Source: Actinoallomurus iriomotensis (GTDB taxonomy: Bacteria > Actinomycetota > Actinomycetes > Streptosporangiales > Streptosporangiaceae). From it: a DNA stretch of 64,000 nucleotides. The position numbers and the translations under genes were made by a program. The stretch's first letter is position 1. Every line of letters starts with the position of its first letter. Location: contig NZ_BSTJ01000004.1 of NCBI RefSeq assembly GCF_030269445.1, forward strand, positions 1-64,000. Direction: 5' to 3'. Shown here piece by piece: positions 44,354 to 53,231 of the stretch. The notes beneath the pieces were generated by a model. That model searched no databases, had not been told where the DNA came from, and was given only the letters and a program-made list of their open reading frames with translations.

Positions 44354-45401
44354 GCCGTTCCGCGTCGGCCTGACACGCGACTTCCTGACCGACGACGGCC
44401 GCATCGGCTGGGGCGACATCGGCCTGCGCCGGCTCGACGAGGCGGCGCTCGAGGACGGCGTCGTCTGGGACTTCCTGCCCGCCGCCGAGAACGGAGAGCT
44501 CGCCGCCGCCGACGTCGCCGAGTACGACGCGCTCATCGTGCTGGGCCCCCGGGTGACCGCGGCCACCGTCGCCGACGCCGACCGGCTCTCACTGGTGGCG
44601 CGCTTCGGCGTCGGCTACGACAACGTGGACGTCGCGGCCTGCACCGAGGCGGGGGTGCTGGTGACCATCACGCCCGACGGTGTCCGCAGGCCGGTCGCGG
44701 TGTCCGCGCTCACCCTGCTGCTCGCGCTGTCCCACCGGGTGCTCGACAAGGACCGGCTGGTCCGTACCGGCCGGTGGAACGACAAACTCGACCACATGGG
44801 CGTCTCCCCGTCCGGGCGCACCCTCGGCCTGATCGGGTGGGGCAACATCGGACGCGAGGTGTCGCGGCTGTGCGAGCCGCTCGGCATGACGCAGCTGGCC
44901 GCCGACCCGTACGCCGATCCGCAGGCCGCCGCCGCGCGGGGCGTCGAACTCGTCGAGCTGGAGGAACTGCTGGCCCGCGCCGACTTCGCGGTCGTCACCT
45001 GCGCACTCACCCCGCGGACGCATCACCTCCTCGACGCCGGCCGGCTCGCCCTGATGAAGCCCACCGCGTTCTTGGTCAATGTGGCGCGCGGGCCCATCGT
45101 CGAGCAGAGCGCGCTGACCGAGATCCTGGCCGAAAGGCGCATCGCGGGCGCCGCCCTCGACGTCCTCGAAGCCGAACCGCCGCGCCCCGACGATCCCCTG
45201 CTGTCGCTGCCGAACGTGCTGCTCGCCCCGCACGCCATCGCGTGGACCGACGAGCTGGCCCTGGGCAACGGCGAGGGCGCCATCGCCGCAGTACTCGACC
45301 TGGCCGCCGGCCGGGAGCCGGCACACCCGGTCAACCCGCAGGCACTGGACCATCCCCGGCTGCGGGCACGCATCCGCCACTCACGGAAGGCCGTTCGTTG
45401 A
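44346..45401 (+). CDS. D-2-hydroxyacid dehydrogenase, C-terminal-binding-protein type
   Basis: A 351-aa NAD-dependent dehydrogenase. It has the Rossmann motif TLGLIGWGNIGREV, the catalytic Arg in LVNVARGPIVEQSAL, Glu in DVLEAEPPRPDDP and His in LLAPHAIAWTDE, and the substrate-side VARFGVGYDNVDV. Start ATG 44346 overlaps the ApnL-like stop by 8 bp; the stop overlaps the aldolase TTG by 4 bp. Such enzymes reduce or oxidise 2-keto/2-hydroxy acids. Here it could oxidise the sugar acid produced by the lactonase or reduce a 2-keto product. The exact substrate is unknown. Confidence 0.9.
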   Translation: MPEPFRVGLTRDFLTDDGRIGWGDIGLRRLDEAALEDGVVWDFLPAAENGELAAADVAEYDALIVLGPRVTAATVADADRLSLVARFGVGYDNVDVAACTEAGVLVTITPDGVRRPVAVSALTLLLALSHRVLDKDRLVRTGRWNDKLDHMGVSPSGRTLGLIGWGNIGREVSRLCEPLGMTQLAADPYADPQAAAARGVELVELEELLARADFAVVTCALTPRTHHLLDAGRLALMKPTAFLVNVARGPIVEQSALTEILAERRIAGAALDVLEAEPPRPDDPLLSLPNVLLAPHAIAWTDELALGNGEGAIAAVLDLAAGREPAHPVNPQALDHPRLRARIRHSRKAVR

Positions 45402-46162
45402 CCACGACCCTGAAGCAGGGGCTCCGCGACGGAGACCTCGTCCTGGGCACCTTCGTCTTCGAGTTCGCCACCCTGGGCATCGGCCGGCTGGCCGCCGGGG
45501 CCGGGGCGCAGTTCGTCATCTACGACGCCGAGCACACCGGCTGGGGCTGGGAGACGCTCGGCAGGCTGGTCGCCACCACGCGGGACGCCGCCCCTCTCAT
45601 CCGGGTACCGCACGCCGCCCGTACGACCATCTCCCGCGCGCTGGACACCGGGGCACGCGGCGTCATGGTGCCGATGGTGGAGTCGGCCGAGGAGGCCCGC
45701 GACATCGTGCGCTGGGCCAAGTACCCCCCGGACGGGGTGCGCGGCGCCGCGTTCGGCGTCGCCCACGACGACTACGCGGCCACGGACAACGTCGCCTACA
45801 TGCGGCGAGTCAACGACGAGCACCTGGTCATCACGCAGATCGAGACGGTGGCGGGGCTGGCCGCGGTCGAGGAGATCGCCGCCGTCGACGGGGTGGACGT
45901 GCTGTGGGTCGGCCACTTCGACCTGACCAACAGCATGGGCATCCCCGGGCGGTTCGACCACCCCGACTACCTGGCCGCGCTGGACCGGGTCGCGGCGGCG
46001 GCGCGGGCGGCGGGCAAGCACGCCGGGTTCATGGCCGGCGGCCCGCAGGAGGCGGAGATGCTGATCAAGCGCGGCTTCCGGATCCTGGCGTACGGCGGCG
46101 ACCTGTGGATCTACCAGGCGGCGCTGCGGTCCGGCCTGAGCGAGGTACGGGGACTTGGCTGA
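45398..46162 (+). CDS. HpcH/HpaI-family class II aldolase
   Basis: A 254-aa (beta/alpha)8 aldolase starting at TTG 45398 (TTGA overlap; GGAAGG 7 bp upstream). Family motifs are LGTFVFEFATLGIGRLAAGA, FVIYDAEHTGWGWE (metal-side His and Glu neighbours), ALDTGARGVMVPMVESAEEA, ITQIETVAGLAAVEEIAAV and VDVLWVGHFDLTNSMGIPG. Enzymes of this group cleave 2-keto-3-deoxy or 4-hydroxy-2-keto acids to pyruvate (or a keto acid) and an aldehyde. It probably makes the carbon-carbon cut of this pathway. The stop overlaps the VOC gene start. Confidence 0.9.
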   Translation: MTTTLKQGLRDGDLVLGTFVFEFATLGIGRLAAGAGAQFVIYDAEHTGWGWETLGRLVATTRDAAPLIRVPHAARTTISRALDTGARGVMVPMVESAEEARDIVRWAKYPPDGVRGAAFGVAHDDYAATDNVAYMRRVNDEHLVITQIETVAGLAAVEEIAAVDGVDVLWVGHFDLTNSMGIPGRFDHPDYLAALDRVAAAARAAGKHAGFMAGGPQEAEMLIKRGFRILAYGGDLWIYQAALRSGLSEVRGLG

Positions 46163-46574
46163 CATTCCCGGCCGCCCGCCGCGGGTGGACTTCGTCGACC
46201 ACGTGGCGGTCGCGGTGCACGACGCGGACGCGGCGCTGCCGTTCTACGTGTCCCGGCTCGGGCTGAAGGTCGTCGGTGATGAGGAGGCCGACGAGCCCGG
46301 TGTCCGGCTCACCTACCTGGACGGCGGCAACGTGCTGATCCAGCTCGTCCAGCCGTTGCGGCCCGGCCCGGTCGCCGACTTCCTGCGCACCCGCGGCGAG
46401 GGACTGCACCACCTGTGCTTCAACGTGAAGCGGATCGAGCCGGTGCTGGACGCGCTGCCCGGCGAGGAGGGCGCGAGGATCTTCGCCGGCGGCCGGGGGC
46501 GGCGGGCCTGCTTCCTGCTGCACGAGCCGAACGGAGTCCGCGTCGAACTCACCGAAAGGAAGCCCGTCCGATGA
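46155..46574 (+). CDS. VOC (glyoxalase/epimerase-like) protein
   Basis: A 139-aa metal-dependent VOC protein with TTG start at 46155. Two paired beta-alpha-beta repeats are seen: VDFVDHVAVAVHDADAALPF with a His ligand, and GEGLHHLCFNV ... GVRVELTE with His and Glu ligands. It resembles methylmalonyl-CoA epimerase and glyoxalase I relatives. It overlaps both neighbours by a few bases, so it is part of the same operon. A likely role is epimerising a 2-hydroxy or 3-keto sugar-acid intermediate. Confidence 0.85.
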   Translation: MADIPGRPPRVDFVDHVAVAVHDADAALPFYVSRLGLKVVGDEEADEPGVRLTYLDGGNVLIQLVQPLRPGPVADFLRTRGEGLHHLCFNVKRIEPVLDALPGEEGARIFAGGRGRRACFLLHEPNGVRVELTERKPVR

Positions 46575-47815
46575 CCCGTCCGATCACCATCGTGCTGGAC
46601 GACGACCCGACCGGCACCCAGTCGGCCCGGGGCGTCCCGGTGCTCCTTGATCCGGAGGCCGATCCCACCCGGGTGCCCGGCACCGACGACGCGGTGTACG
46701 TGCTCACCAACACCCGGGCGATGGAGGAGGACGAGGCCGTGGCCCTGTTGCGGCGCGTTCGCGCCCGGGTCGACGCCGCCGGGGTGCGGGCGGAGTACGT
46801 CCTGCGCGGCGACTCCACGCTGCGCGGGCACGTCTTCGCCGAGTCGGACGTGTTCGGCGGGGACGTGCTGCTGTTCGTCCCGGCGTTCCCCGCGGGCGGG
46901 CGGACCACGGTCGACGGCGTGCACTACGTCACCGTGGACGGGCGCCGGCAGGTGGCCGCCGACACGGAGTTCGCGGCCGATCCGGTCTTCGGCTACCGGG
47001 CCCGTACCCTGCCCGGCTGGGTCCGCGAGATCGGCGGCCGCGACGCGCGTCCGGTCGGCCTGGCGGCGCTGCGCGCCGACGGGCCGGACGCGGTGGCGCG
47101 GGCGCTGTGCGCGGCCCCGGCCGGCACGGTCGTGGTGCCGGACGCCGAGACCGACGACGATCTCGCCGTCATCTCCGCGGGGCTGGACCGGGCGCGGGCG
47201 GCCGGTCGCGCGGTGACGCTGCGGTGCGCCGCCCCGCTGGCCGCCATGCGGGCGGGCCGGCACTCCGCCCGGCCGGTTTCACCCCCCGCGCGGGGTCGCA
47301 CCGGCGGTACCCTTGTCGTCTGCGGCTCGCACACCGACGCGAGCAGTCGGCAACTCGCCGCGCTCTCCCGCGACCTGAAGACACCAGTGCACACCGTATC
47401 GACGACCGCCGCCCTGTCCGACCCGGACCGGGAGGGGGCGCGCCTGGCCGCGGCGCTGGGCGCCGAACTCGCTCGTGGCGGCGTGGCCATCGTGGCCAGT
47501 GAGCGGACGCGGCGGGCGGAGCACGGCGCCCTCCGGCACGGGGCCCAGGTCATGCGGGCGTTGTGCGGGGCCGTCACCCCGAACGCGCGGCTGCTGGCGG
47601 CCGTCATCGCCAAGGGCGGCATCACCTCCGCCGAGGTGGCGCGCCGCGGGCTGGGCGCACGGACGGCCCGGGTGGTGGGTCCCCTGCTGCCCGGAATCGC
47701 CGTGTGGGAGGTCCCCGCTTCGGCGGGCGGCCCCATCCCGTACGCCGTCGTGCCCGGCAACGTCGGCGGCGAACGGACCCTGGTCGACATCGCGCACGTC
47801 TTCGGGCTGATCTGA
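46571..47815 (+). CDS. Four-carbon acid sugar kinase family protein (DUF1537; OtnK/DtnK/OiaK-like)
   Basis: A 414-aa ATP-dependent kinase. The N-terminal domain starts with ITIVLDDDPTGTQSARGVPV and continues YVLRGDSTLRGHVFAESDV (acid-sugar binding); the C-terminal nucleotide domain shows LVVCGSHTDASSRQLAALSR, VIAKGGITSAEVARRGLG and VVPGNVGGERTLVDIAHVFG. The family phosphorylates threonate/erythronate keto-acids and, in apiose breakdown, 3-oxo-isoapionate. Next to an ApnL-type lactonase the OiaK role is attractive. ATG 46571 overlaps the VOC stop (ATGA). Confidence 0.9.
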   Translation: MTRPITIVLDDDPTGTQSARGVPVLLDPEADPTRVPGTDDAVYVLTNTRAMEEDEAVALLRRVRARVDAAGVRAEYVLRGDSTLRGHVFAESDVFGGDVLLFVPAFPAGGRTTVDGVHYVTVDGRRQVAADTEFAADPVFGYRARTLPGWVREIGGRDARPVGLAALRADGPDAVARALCAAPAGTVVVPDAETDDDLAVISAGLDRARAAGRAVTLRCAAPLAAMRAGRHSARPVSPPARGRTGGTLVVCGSHTDASSRQLAALSRDLKTPVHTVSTTAALSDPDREGARLAAALGAELARGGVAIVASERTRRAEHGALRHGAQVMRALCGAVTPNARLLAAVIAKGGITSAEVARRGLGARTARVVGPLLPGIAVWEVPASAGGPIPYAVVPGNVGGERTLVDIAHVFGLI

Positions 47816-47828
47816 GAAGGGACCTGGT

Positions 47829-48611
47829 GTGGTGGAACCCTCCAACGCCTCGACGGGCGAGGCACGGCCCAAATCTCCGCGAGAGCCGACTCCCCGCGCG
47901 GAGACACCGCAGATCCTGCTGTCCGCCCCGCAGCGGGAGAGCGCGGTCGTCGACATCGCACGGCAACTGCTGTCGCAGCTGCTGTCGGGGCAGCTCTCCC
48001 CCGGCACCCGGCTGCCCTCCGAACGGCAGCTGGCCGAGAGCCTCGCCGTCGGGCGATCCACGATCCGCGAGGCGCTCAAGGCGCTGGACGTGCTGGGCAT
48101 CATCGAGGTACGCCAGGGCGACGGCACGTACCTCAAGCAGAACACCTCGAGCCTGCTGCCCAGCGCGATCGAGTGGGGTCTGATGCTCGGCCAGCCGCAG
48201 GTGCTCGACCTCATCGAGGCCCGCCGGCACATCGAGACGATCATCGCCGGGCTGGCCGCCGAGCGCGCCGACGACCAGGCCGTCGCCGAACTCGCCGAGC
48301 ACCTGGAGGAGATGCGCGCCGCCCCGGACAGCGCCGCGTTCGTCGAGGCCGACGTCGCCTTCCACCTGACGCTGGCCAACGCGGCGGGCAACTCCGTGCT
48401 CAACGACATCCTGGGCAGCATCCGGTCGCTGCTGCGGGTGTGGATCCGCCGGGCGATCCACGAGGTGGGCAGCACCGACACCACGATCGCCGAGCACGCC
48501 GCCATCCTGACCGCCGTCCGCGAACGCGTGCCCGAGGCCGCGGCCGAGGCCATGCGGGCCCACATGCGGGCCGCGGGCGCACGCCTCGAACGCTCCCTGC
48601 GGGACCACTAG
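47829..48611 (+). CDS. GntR-family regulator, FadR subfamily (FCD domain)
   Basis: A 260-aa regulator (GTG start, AGAAGGGA upstream). Residues ~45-100 are the winged helix (LLSGQLSPGTRLPSERQLAE then SLAVGRSTIREALKALDVL), and the rest is an all-helical FCD ligand domain (DLIEARRHIETIIAGLAAER, FVEADVAFHLTLANAAGNSV, HAAILTAVRERVPEAAAEAM) with the His/Asp residues that often bind a metal. It ends the rightward operon. Together with the one palindrome at 41257 it is the natural regulator of block B, probably derepressed by a sugar acid from the pathway. Confidence 0.9.
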   Translation: MVEPSNASTGEARPKSPREPTPRAETPQILLSAPQRESAVVDIARQLLSQLLSGQLSPGTRLPSERQLAESLAVGRSTIREALKALDVLGIIEVRQGDGTYLKQNTSSLLPSAIEWGLMLGQPQVLDLIEARRHIETIIAGLAAERADDQAVAELAEHLEEMRAAPDSAAFVEADVAFHLTLANAAGNSVLNDILGSIRSLLRVWIRRAIHEVGSTDTTIAEHAAILTAVRERVPEAAAEAMRAHMRAAGARLERSLRDH

Positions 48612-48637
48612 GGCCCCGCAGGGTCGCGTCCGGCTTC

Positions 48638-50335
48638 TCAGGCCGGGCCGGCACGGAACCAGTCGACCTCGGCGGTGTCGCCCTGGTCCGGGCCGGAGGG
48701 GGCGGTGGCGAACAGGCCGAGCGTGGCTCCCACCCAGGTGCTCGGGGCCGCGGTGAACGTCCCGCCGACCGGCCGCAGGCCGCGTCCGTCCGGGTCGGCC
48801 GAGAACCGGCACACGGCGCCCGGTCCGACCTCGACCCGGAGCACCACGGAGTCGCGGCCGCGCGGTAGCGGGATCGAGGCGGCGGCGTCCACCTCACCCT
48901 GGCCCTTGGCCGCGGTCCGGTACTGCAGGACGAGCTGCGAGCCGACGCGTCGCAACCCGATCCACGCGTAGGCGTCTCCGAGTACCACCAGCCCGGCCCG
49001 CACGTCCTCTCTCGTCGCGCGGAGGGAGAGCGACGTGGTCGCCACGAACGACTCGGCCGGGAAACGCTGACCCAGCACGTTCGGCAGCAGCCGCAGGTCC
49101 GCGGTGTCGGCGCTGGGCGGGCAGGCCAGGCGGAGCCGGCCGCCGTGCGGTGAACCCCAGGACGGGTCGGAGTTCGCCTGCCAGAACCACTGCTCGCCGA
49201 GCCGGTGGCCCGTGAACTCGTCGCTGCCGGCGGGGGCGCAGATCTTCGACGGCCGTCCCACCGCCGGCTTGCGGTGGACCAGCACCGGCGTGCCGCGCCC
49301 GCTGCCGTCGTCGTCGCCCATCACCGGCCAGCCGTCGTCGCGCCACCGCATCGGCTGCAGGTGGACCACCCGGCCGTACGCCCCGCGGTCCTGGAAGTGC
49401 AGGAACCAGTCCTCGCCCCGGGGCGTGGTGACCCAGGCCCCCTGGTGCGGCCCGTTGATCGGCGTGTCGCCCTGGGCGAGCACGATGCGGTTCTCGTACG
49501 GGCCGAAGATGTCGCGCGACCGGAACGCCGACTGCCATCCGGGCTTCACCCCGCCCGCCGGCGCGAAGATCCAGTACCAGCCGTCGCGCTTGTACAGCTT
49601 GGGGCCCTCCAACGTGGTGTAGCCCGGGATCTCGTCCCCGTTCACCACGACCTGGCCGTCGTCCAGCAGCTCTTTCCCGTCCGGGCTCATCCGGTGCAAC
49701 GTCAGCCGGTTGTTGATCCCCGACCGGCTCTTGGCCCAGGCGTGGATCAGGTAGGCGCTGCCGTCCGAGTCCCACAGCGGGCACGGGTCGATCAGGCCGA
49801 GTCCCGGCTTCAGCGCGTACGGCTTGGTCCACGGGCCCGCCGGGTCGACGGCGGTGGTGACGAAGATGCCGTAGTCCGGATCCGGATAGACGATCCAGAA
49901 CCTGCCGTCGTGATGCCGGATCGCCGGCGCCCACACGCCGTTCCCGTGCTGCGGCACGCTGAAGTGGTCGCGCGGCTCCAGCTCGGTCAGCGCGTGCCCG
50001 ATGATCGTCCAGTTCACCAGGTCCCGCGACCGCAGGATCGGCAGCCCCGGGGTCCGGTTGAACGTCGACGCGGTGAGATAGAAGTACGAGCCGACGCGTA
50101 CCGCGTCCGGGTCGGACCAGTCCGCGTTCAGCACCGGATTCTGGTAACGGCCGTCGCCGAGGTCGGCGACCCACGGAAGATCGGGCCGCGACCGGTCCGC
50201 CGGAACGGCCGCGGCGCCTGCCCGGATCGGTTCCGCCGCGCCGGCCGTGCCGGCGAGCCGGCCCAGGACCACCGAGCCGGCCACCGCCCCCAGGCCCGTC
50301 TGCAGGGCCCGCCTGCGACTCTGCTCACCCATCAT
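48638..50335 (-). CDS. Secreted glycoside hydrolase family GH43 with C-terminal beta-sandwich
   Basis: A 565-aa exported protein from ATG 50335 (GAGGAAGGG just upstream), Tat signal SRRRALQTGLGAVAGSVVLG. A five-bladed propeller carries the GH43 acids: Asp in NADWSDPDAVRVGSYFYLT, Asp in GLIDPCPLWDSDGSAYL and Glu in YTTLEGPKLYKRDG. Residues ~380-565 form the C-terminal beta-sandwich seen in beta-xylosidase/arabinofuranosidase GH43 enzymes. It is expected to release arabinose or xylose (or galactose) from side chains of pectin. It is last gene of the four-gene leftward operon and convergent with the GntR gene. Confidence 0.85.
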   Translation of the reverse strand: MMGEQSRRRALQTGLGAVAGSVVLGRLAGTAGAAEPIRAGAAAVPADRSRPDLPWVADLGDGRYQNPVLNADWSDPDAVRVGSYFYLTASTFNRTPGLPILRSRDLVNWTIIGHALTELEPRDHFSVPQHGNGVWAPAIRHHDGRFWIVYPDPDYGIFVTTAVDPAGPWTKPYALKPGLGLIDPCPLWDSDGSAYLIHAWAKSRSGINNRLTLHRMSPDGKELLDDGQVVVNGDEIPGYTTLEGPKLYKRDGWYWIFAPAGGVKPGWQSAFRSRDIFGPYENRIVLAQGDTPINGPHQGAWVTTPRGEDWFLHFQDRGAYGRVVHLQPMRWRDDGWPVMGDDDGSGRGTPVLVHRKPAVGRPSKICAPAGSDEFTGHRLGEQWFWQANSDPSWGSPHGGRLRLACPPSADTADLRLLPNVLGQRFPAESFVATTSLSLRATREDVRAGLVVLGDAYAWIGLRRVGSQLVLQYRTAAKGQGEVDAAASIPLPRGRDSVVLRVEVGPGAVCRFSADPDGRGLRPVGGTFTAAPSTWVGATLGLFATAPSGPDQGDTAEVDWFRAGPA

Positions 50336-50367
50336 GTCCCTTCCTCTGGTCGTCCAGAATTGCCGCG

Positions 50368-51726
<1,359 letters not shown>

Positions 51727-51737
51727 GCGGGGGCTCC

Positions 51738-53210
51738 TCAGGTGTTTCCGATGACCGGCGGCGTGGTCACCGGCTGACCGCCGACGGTCACCCGGTCGAA
51801 GCTCAGGCCGTCGATGTTCGCGATGGTGCTGTCGCGCTGAACATTCGTAAACGTGCAGTTCACGAGGCTGATGTCGTGCAACGGGTCGTCCGGGTAGCCC
51901 CGGATGAACAAGGGGGCGCGGCTCGTGTCGCAGTACAGGTTGCGGATGTCGATGTTCCGCACGAGCGGCGGGTAGGAGCCGGTGTCCCCCTCGCCGTGGT
52001 ACAGGTCGATCGAGATGGTCTCCTTCAGCAGCGAGCTGATGTGGATGTCGCGCAGGTAGACGTTCTCGACGAAGCCGCCGCGCACCGAGTTGGTCTTGAT
52101 GTACAGGCCGAAGTACAGGTTCGGGCTGCCCATGGTGCAGCGGCGCACGAACACGTTGCGGATGCCGCCGGTCGTGTCGCTGCCGATCGCCACCGCGCCG
52201 TAGCGGATCCGCATGTCGCAGTCCTCGATGAGGACGTCCTCACAGGGCACGTTCACCCGCCGTCCGTCGGCGCCACGGCCGGCCTTGATGGCGATGGAGT
52301 CGTCGCCCGCGTCGAACACGCACCGCTGGATCACCACCCCGGAGCACGACTCCGGGTCGCAGCCGTCGTTGTTGGGCCCCCTGCTGTCGACGTGGACGTC
52401 GCGCACGGTGACGTTCTCCGAGAGCACCGGGTGGATCTGCCACATCGGCGACCGGTGCAGCGTGACGCCCTCGACCAGCACGGAGCGGCAGCGGTAGAAC
52501 TGCAGGAAGTTCGGCCGCAGGTAGTGCCCGGCGCCGAACACCCGTTGCTCCACGGGCACGCCCCGGTCGGCCATGTCCTGCAGCGCCGCCCAGTCGGCGC
52601 TCTCCTCGGGGTCGCCCGGCTTCCAGCCGTACGCCGCGTTGCCCACCCACGGCCACCAGTGCTCCGTGCCGCCCTGCCCGTCGAGCGTTCCCGAGCCCGT
52701 GACCGCGATGTTCTCCTGGTCGTACGCGTAGATGAAGGGCGAGTAGTTGTAGCACTCGATGGAGGAGAAGCGGGTGTAGACGGCCGGCAGGTAGGCGGCC
52801 GGGTCGGTGCTGAACAGGATCGTCGCTCCGTCGCCGACGTGCAGGTCGACACCGCTGAGCAGGTGGATCGCGCCGGTGAGGAACGTCCCCGCCGGGACGT
52901 CGACGTGACCGCCGCCGGCGGCGTGGCAGGCGCCGATCGCCCGGCGGAACGCCTCGGTGCAGTCGGTCGTGCCGTCGCCGGCCGCGCCGAAGTCGGTGAC
53001 GGCGAACCGGCGGGCGGGAAACCGCGGCGGCCGGACGCGCCTGGTGATCTCCGCGGCGCGCCGCCACCCCGGTGCCCCGCCGGTTCCCGGTGGTGTGCCG
53101 GCGGCCGTCGCCGCCCGGGCCGGCGACGCGGGGCCGATCCCGCCCAGCGCCGCGCCGCCGGCGGTCGCCGCGACGCTCGTGGCGAGGAAGTTACGTCGTG
53201 ACCATGTCAT
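51738..53210 (-). CDS. Second secreted polygalacturonase-like GH28
   Basis: A 490-aa pectinase-like protein (Tat signal WSRRNFLATSVAATAGG), closely similar over its length to the GH28 at 3049-4473: shared FAVTDFGAAGDGTTDCTEAF, IECYNYSPFIYAY, NNDGCDPESCSG and AGDDSIAIKAG. It differs near the expected GHG: RYGAVAIGSDTTGG stands where the first copy has GHGGVTMGSE, so the catalytic His is replaced. It may be a divergent exo-acting member or have altered activity. It follows the (alpha/alpha)6 hydrolase gene by 21 bp and belongs to the operon under operator copy 5. Confidence 0.85.
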   Translation of the reverse strand: MTWSRRNFLATSVAATAGGAALGGIGPASPARAATAAGTPPGTGGAPGWRRAAEITRRVRPPRFPARRFAVTDFGAAGDGTTDCTEAFRRAIGACHAAGGGHVDVPAGTFLTGAIHLLSGVDLHVGDGATILFSTDPAAYLPAVYTRFSSIECYNYSPFIYAYDQENIAVTGSGTLDGQGGTEHWWPWVGNAAYGWKPGDPEESADWAALQDMADRGVPVEQRVFGAGHYLRPNFLQFYRCRSVLVEGVTLHRSPMWQIHPVLSENVTVRDVHVDSRGPNNDGCDPESCSGVVIQRCVFDAGDDSIAIKAGRGADGRRVNVPCEDVLIEDCDMRIRYGAVAIGSDTTGGIRNVFVRRCTMGSPNLYFGLYIKTNSVRGGFVENVYLRDIHISSLLKETISIDLYHGEGDTGSYPPLVRNIDIRNLYCDTSRAPLFIRGYPDDPLHDISLVNCTFTNVQRDSTIANIDGLSFDRVTVGGQPVTTPPVIGNT

Positions 53211-53231
53211 GTCGGCCTCCGTGAATGGCGC

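Noticed and set aside
46993-47961. Minus-strand frame across the kinase/GntR junction
   Set aside because: Shadow of two well-supported genes.
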